Assembly: GCA_002691345.1 (NCBI GenBank)
Contig: NZHI01000048.1
Coordinates: forward strand, 19,752-25,155
Length of the DNA: 5,404 nucleotides
Source of the DNA: Synechococcus sp. MED650
GTDB taxonomy: Bacteria > Cyanobacteriota > Cyanobacteriia > PCC-6307 > Cyanobiaceae
Direction: 5' to 3'
Below are positions 3,629 through 5,404 of this stretch, one piece after another. How positions within the stretch are numbered: the first letter of the stretch is position 1; every line of letters starts with the position of its first letter. Made by a program: the position numbers and the translations under genes. Under the pieces are notes generated by a model. That model made no database searches and was not told where the DNA came from. It saw nothing but the letters and a program-made list of their open reading frames with translations.

Positions 3629-5404
3629 ATGAAATTCTCGGTCGCCGATCTTCTTGATCAGCTGTCCTCCGATCAGCTCTCGGATCAGGCTCAACTGGCC
3701 AAAGGTCTCAAGTTGGGGAACAAGGCCGAGAAAGAGACTCTTGCGACTGCAATTCATGCACTCGCCAAGGTCGGTGTGCTGAATCAGACTGATGATGGCG
3801 AGGTCAGCCGTGCGCTTGACGAAACCCTGATCGATGCCCGCTTGCGCTGCAGTAGCAAGGGCTTTTGTTTTGCCATTCGAGATGACGGTGGGGACGATAT
3901 CTACATCCGTGACCACCAACTGAACCACGCCTGGAACGGCGACCGGGTTCTGGTGAAGGTGACGCGCGACGGAGGACGACGACGATCGCCGGAGGGGGGT
4001 GTTCAATGCATTCTCGAACGGTCCACCCACTCCCTGTTGGCTCAGGTTGAGCAACAGAACGATCAGTTGATCGCAGCTCCACTCGATGATCGCGTTCTGG
4101 CCAACATCCATCTCGGTGCGGAGGATGCTCAACACCTCTCAGGCGACACGATTGAAAGTGTTGTTGAAGTGCACATTGACCGTTACCCAGTCGCCCAGCA
4201 TCCCGCTGTCGGTCATGTTGTTCGTTCCTTGCCACTGAATGGCGGTCCAGCCGCTGATAGGGATCTTCTTCTCACCAAAGCGGGCCTGCAGAGTCGCCCA
4301 GCTCCCACTCGCAGTTCAGGAAAGTCGCCGGTTTCCAAAGGGCGTACAGATCTCACTGATCAGCCGGCGCTGCTGTTGCAGGCCTGGATGCAGGATGACG
4401 CCCCTGGTCTCCCAGCTGTTTACGTCGAAGCGAAGGACGGAGGTTCTCGCATTTGGGTGCATGCTCCCACTGTTGCGGAACGAATCGGAAGTGGGAACAG
4501 CCTGGATCTGTGCCTGAGGGATCGATCCGAAGCCCTATGCCTTGGGGAAGTTTGGCAACCTCTCCTGACAACAACGCTCAACAAAGCCAGCCGCTTCAAG
4601 CCTGGGCAGGAGGCTGATGCCATATCCGTCAGGCTTGATGTGAATGCCGAAGGCGAACTCATCGATTGGGAATTCATGCTGAGCACGGTGAAACCCTCGG
4701 TTGAGATCAGCTCAGACCAGCTGAAAGCGTTTGCGGCACGCAAACCAAAATCGCGAACCGTGCCAGCTGTTCTCAAGCCAATCAAAGATCAGCTTGGACA
4801 ACTGGACACCCTGCGCTTCTGTTGCAGCTGTCTCTCTCAAAACGAGCGCAACCAGGGAGCTGTGGAACTGGACCTCCGCCCCCCACAGCTGGAATCACTG
4901 GGGGATCTGCGCTTCGCAGATCCCAGTGGGTTCCGACATCGCTGGGTGGATGCATTTCATCCTGAGGATCCTCATTCCTTTCTCCAGCCTGTGCTCCGCG
5001 CAGCGGATCGAGCCTGGGGGCAACACCGTGCGGATCTTCAGATGGGAGGGCTCACAGTTCTCCGCGATGAACCCGATCGCACGGTTCTCACCGACGTGGC
5101 CAAAACAGCCATCGCTCTTGATCTTCCCCTTGAACTTGATGAAGACGGTTGCCCAACAGCCGTTGAGCTCATTCAGGTGTTTCGGGACAGTGAGCATCGT
5201 CGGGTGCTCGAACAACAGCTCAGCCATGCCCTGCAGCAATCCAGCTTCGCTTCGGTGGAGCCCCGTGCTGCAGCGTCCTCATCCGATGCCCTTGAATCGC
5301 AGGAGGGCAGCAATGAATCAGCGCCCCCCCAGCCGGGCTTTTCGCCATGGACCTGCGCGACTCTGCACTACGCGCACCTGATCAATCAGCAGATCCTGGT
5401 GGCC
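3629..5404 (+). CDS. RNase II/R (RNB) family protein with degenerate active site (partial, 3' end missing)
   Basis: The frame is open for 592 residues to the right edge. Domains in order: an N-terminal winged-helix-like segment (1-65); a first cold-shock/OB domain (about 68-135; R-L-R-C-S-S-K-G-F-C-F, D-I-Y-I-R, N-G-D-R-V-L-V); a second OB domain (about 135-235); then an RNB-like domain beginning R239-T-D-L-T. The RNB fold can be followed through V-H-A-P (about 278-281), P-L-L near an L-C-L-G segment, and G-A-V-E-L-D-L. Active RNase II/R have a D...D-x-D-D metal cluster after R-x-D-L-T. Here that stretch reads A-L-L-L-Q-A-W-M-Q-D-D-A-P-G-L-P-A (247-263), with Q, P, L and P where aspartates are expected. 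The later T-S-P-I-R-[RK]-Y-x-D motif reads T-C-A-T-L-H-Y-A-H (575-583). The protein may therefore bind RNA without cutting it. Cyanobacteria often carry two RNB proteins, one annotated Zam (acetazolamide resistance); I cannot say firmly which this is. The C-terminal S1 domain, if present, is outside. Confidence 0.85.
   Translation, partial: MKFSVADLLDQLSSDQLSDQAQLAKGLKLGNKAEKETLATAIHALAKVGVLNQTDDGEVSRALDETLIDARLRCSSKGFCFAIRDDGGDDIYIRDHQLNHAWNGDRVLVKVTRDGGRRRSPEGGVQCILERSTHSLLAQVEQQNDQLIAAPLDDRVLANIHLGAEDAQHLSGDTIESVVEVHIDRYPVAQHPAVGHVVRSLPLNGGPAADRDLLLTKAGLQSRPAPTRSSGKSPVSKGRTDLTDQPALLLQAWMQDDAPGLPAVYVEAKDGGSRIWVHAPTVAERIGSGNSLDLCLRDRSEALCLGEVWQPLLTTTLNKASRFKPGQEADAISVRLDVNAEGELIDWEFMLSTVKPSVEISSDQLKAFAARKPKSRTVPAVLKPIKDQLGQLDTLRFCCSCLSQNERNQGAVELDLRPPQLESLGDLRFADPSGFRHRWVDAFHPEDPHSFLQPVLRAADRAWGQHRADLQMGGLTVLRDEPDRTVLTDVAKTAIALDLPLELDEDGCPTAVELIQVFRDSEHRRVLEQQLSHALQQSSFASVEPRAAASSSDALESQEGSNESAPPQPGFSPWTCATLHYAHLINQQILVA
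4896..4928. repeat. long near-perfect inverted repeat inside the RNB-fold gene
   Basis: The left arm CACTGGGGGATCTGCG (4896-4911) pairs over 14 bases with the right arm CGCAGATCCCAGTG (4915-4928), leaving two unpaired G residues in the left arm and a CTT loop. It encodes S-L-G-D-L-R-F-A-D-P-S-G without disturbing the frame. No T-run follows on either strand, so it is not an intrinsic terminator. It would fold into a very stable RNA hairpin within the coding region; the function is unknown. Confidence 0.6.

Noticed and set aside
3476..4135. 219-codon open frame on the minus strand opposite the RNB-like gene start
   Set aside because: It overlaps the OB domains of the RNB-like protein and has no recognisable motif; it reflects codon bias in GC-rich coding DNA.
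4731..5381. 216-codon plus-strand frame overlapping the RNB-like gene in another phase
   Set aside because: The RNB-like frame is continuous from 3629 to 5404 and keeps RNB-family similarity on both sides of this stretch, so neither a frameshift nor a second gene is needed.

Overview
The window looks like chromosome of a marine picocyanobacterium of the Synechococcus/Prochlorococcus type, more likely Synechococcus because of the moderately high GC. The strongest evidence is a complete psb30 (ycf12) gene, whose small photosystem II subunit exists only in oxygenic phototrophs. Tight packing, overlapping starts and weak or absent Shine-Dalgarno sequences fit that group. I see no mobile element, tRNA, rRNA, CRISPR array or sign of recent transfer.

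Layout, left to right. Positions 1-370 (minus) hold the N-terminal 123 residues of a CbbY-type HAD phosphatase that runs off the left edge. Diverging from it, with overlapping or nearly touching 5' ends, is recJ (plus, to 2290), a single-strand-specific 5'-3' exonuclease with intact DHH and DHHA1 motifs. psb30 (minus, 2300-2407) converges on recJ with only 9 bases between the stop codons, and its likely intrinsic terminator lies antisense inside the recJ coding sequence. A spacer of about 100 bases (2408-2509) separates psb30 from a plus-strand cluster. That cluster is a cysteine-rich YkgJ-type metal-cluster protein (2510-2887), then two overlapping half-size UPF0016/Gdt1 membrane proteins (2877-3203 and 3196-3528), each with one E-L-G-D-K-T motif and three predicted membrane helices. 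After a 100-base gap comes an RNase II/R-like protein (3629 to the right edge), still open at residue 592.

How the genes may work together. The YkgJ protein and the two Gdt1 halves overlap by 11 and 8 bases and are probably one translationally coupled operon. The Gdt1/PAM71/Mnx family moves Mn2+ (and Ca2+), so an operon that handles metal and sits back to back with a photosystem II subunit gene makes biological sense, but the link is inference. recJ (DNA repair), the HAD phosphatase and the RNB-fold protein have no obvious functional tie to it.

The most notable observation is that the RNB-fold protein keeps the family's domain order but has lost the catalytic aspartate cluster and the arginine/aspartate of the C-terminal active-site motif. 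It is therefore probably a pseudo-nuclease. No dramatic new system is visible; the other points are local regulatory structures and the split transporter.
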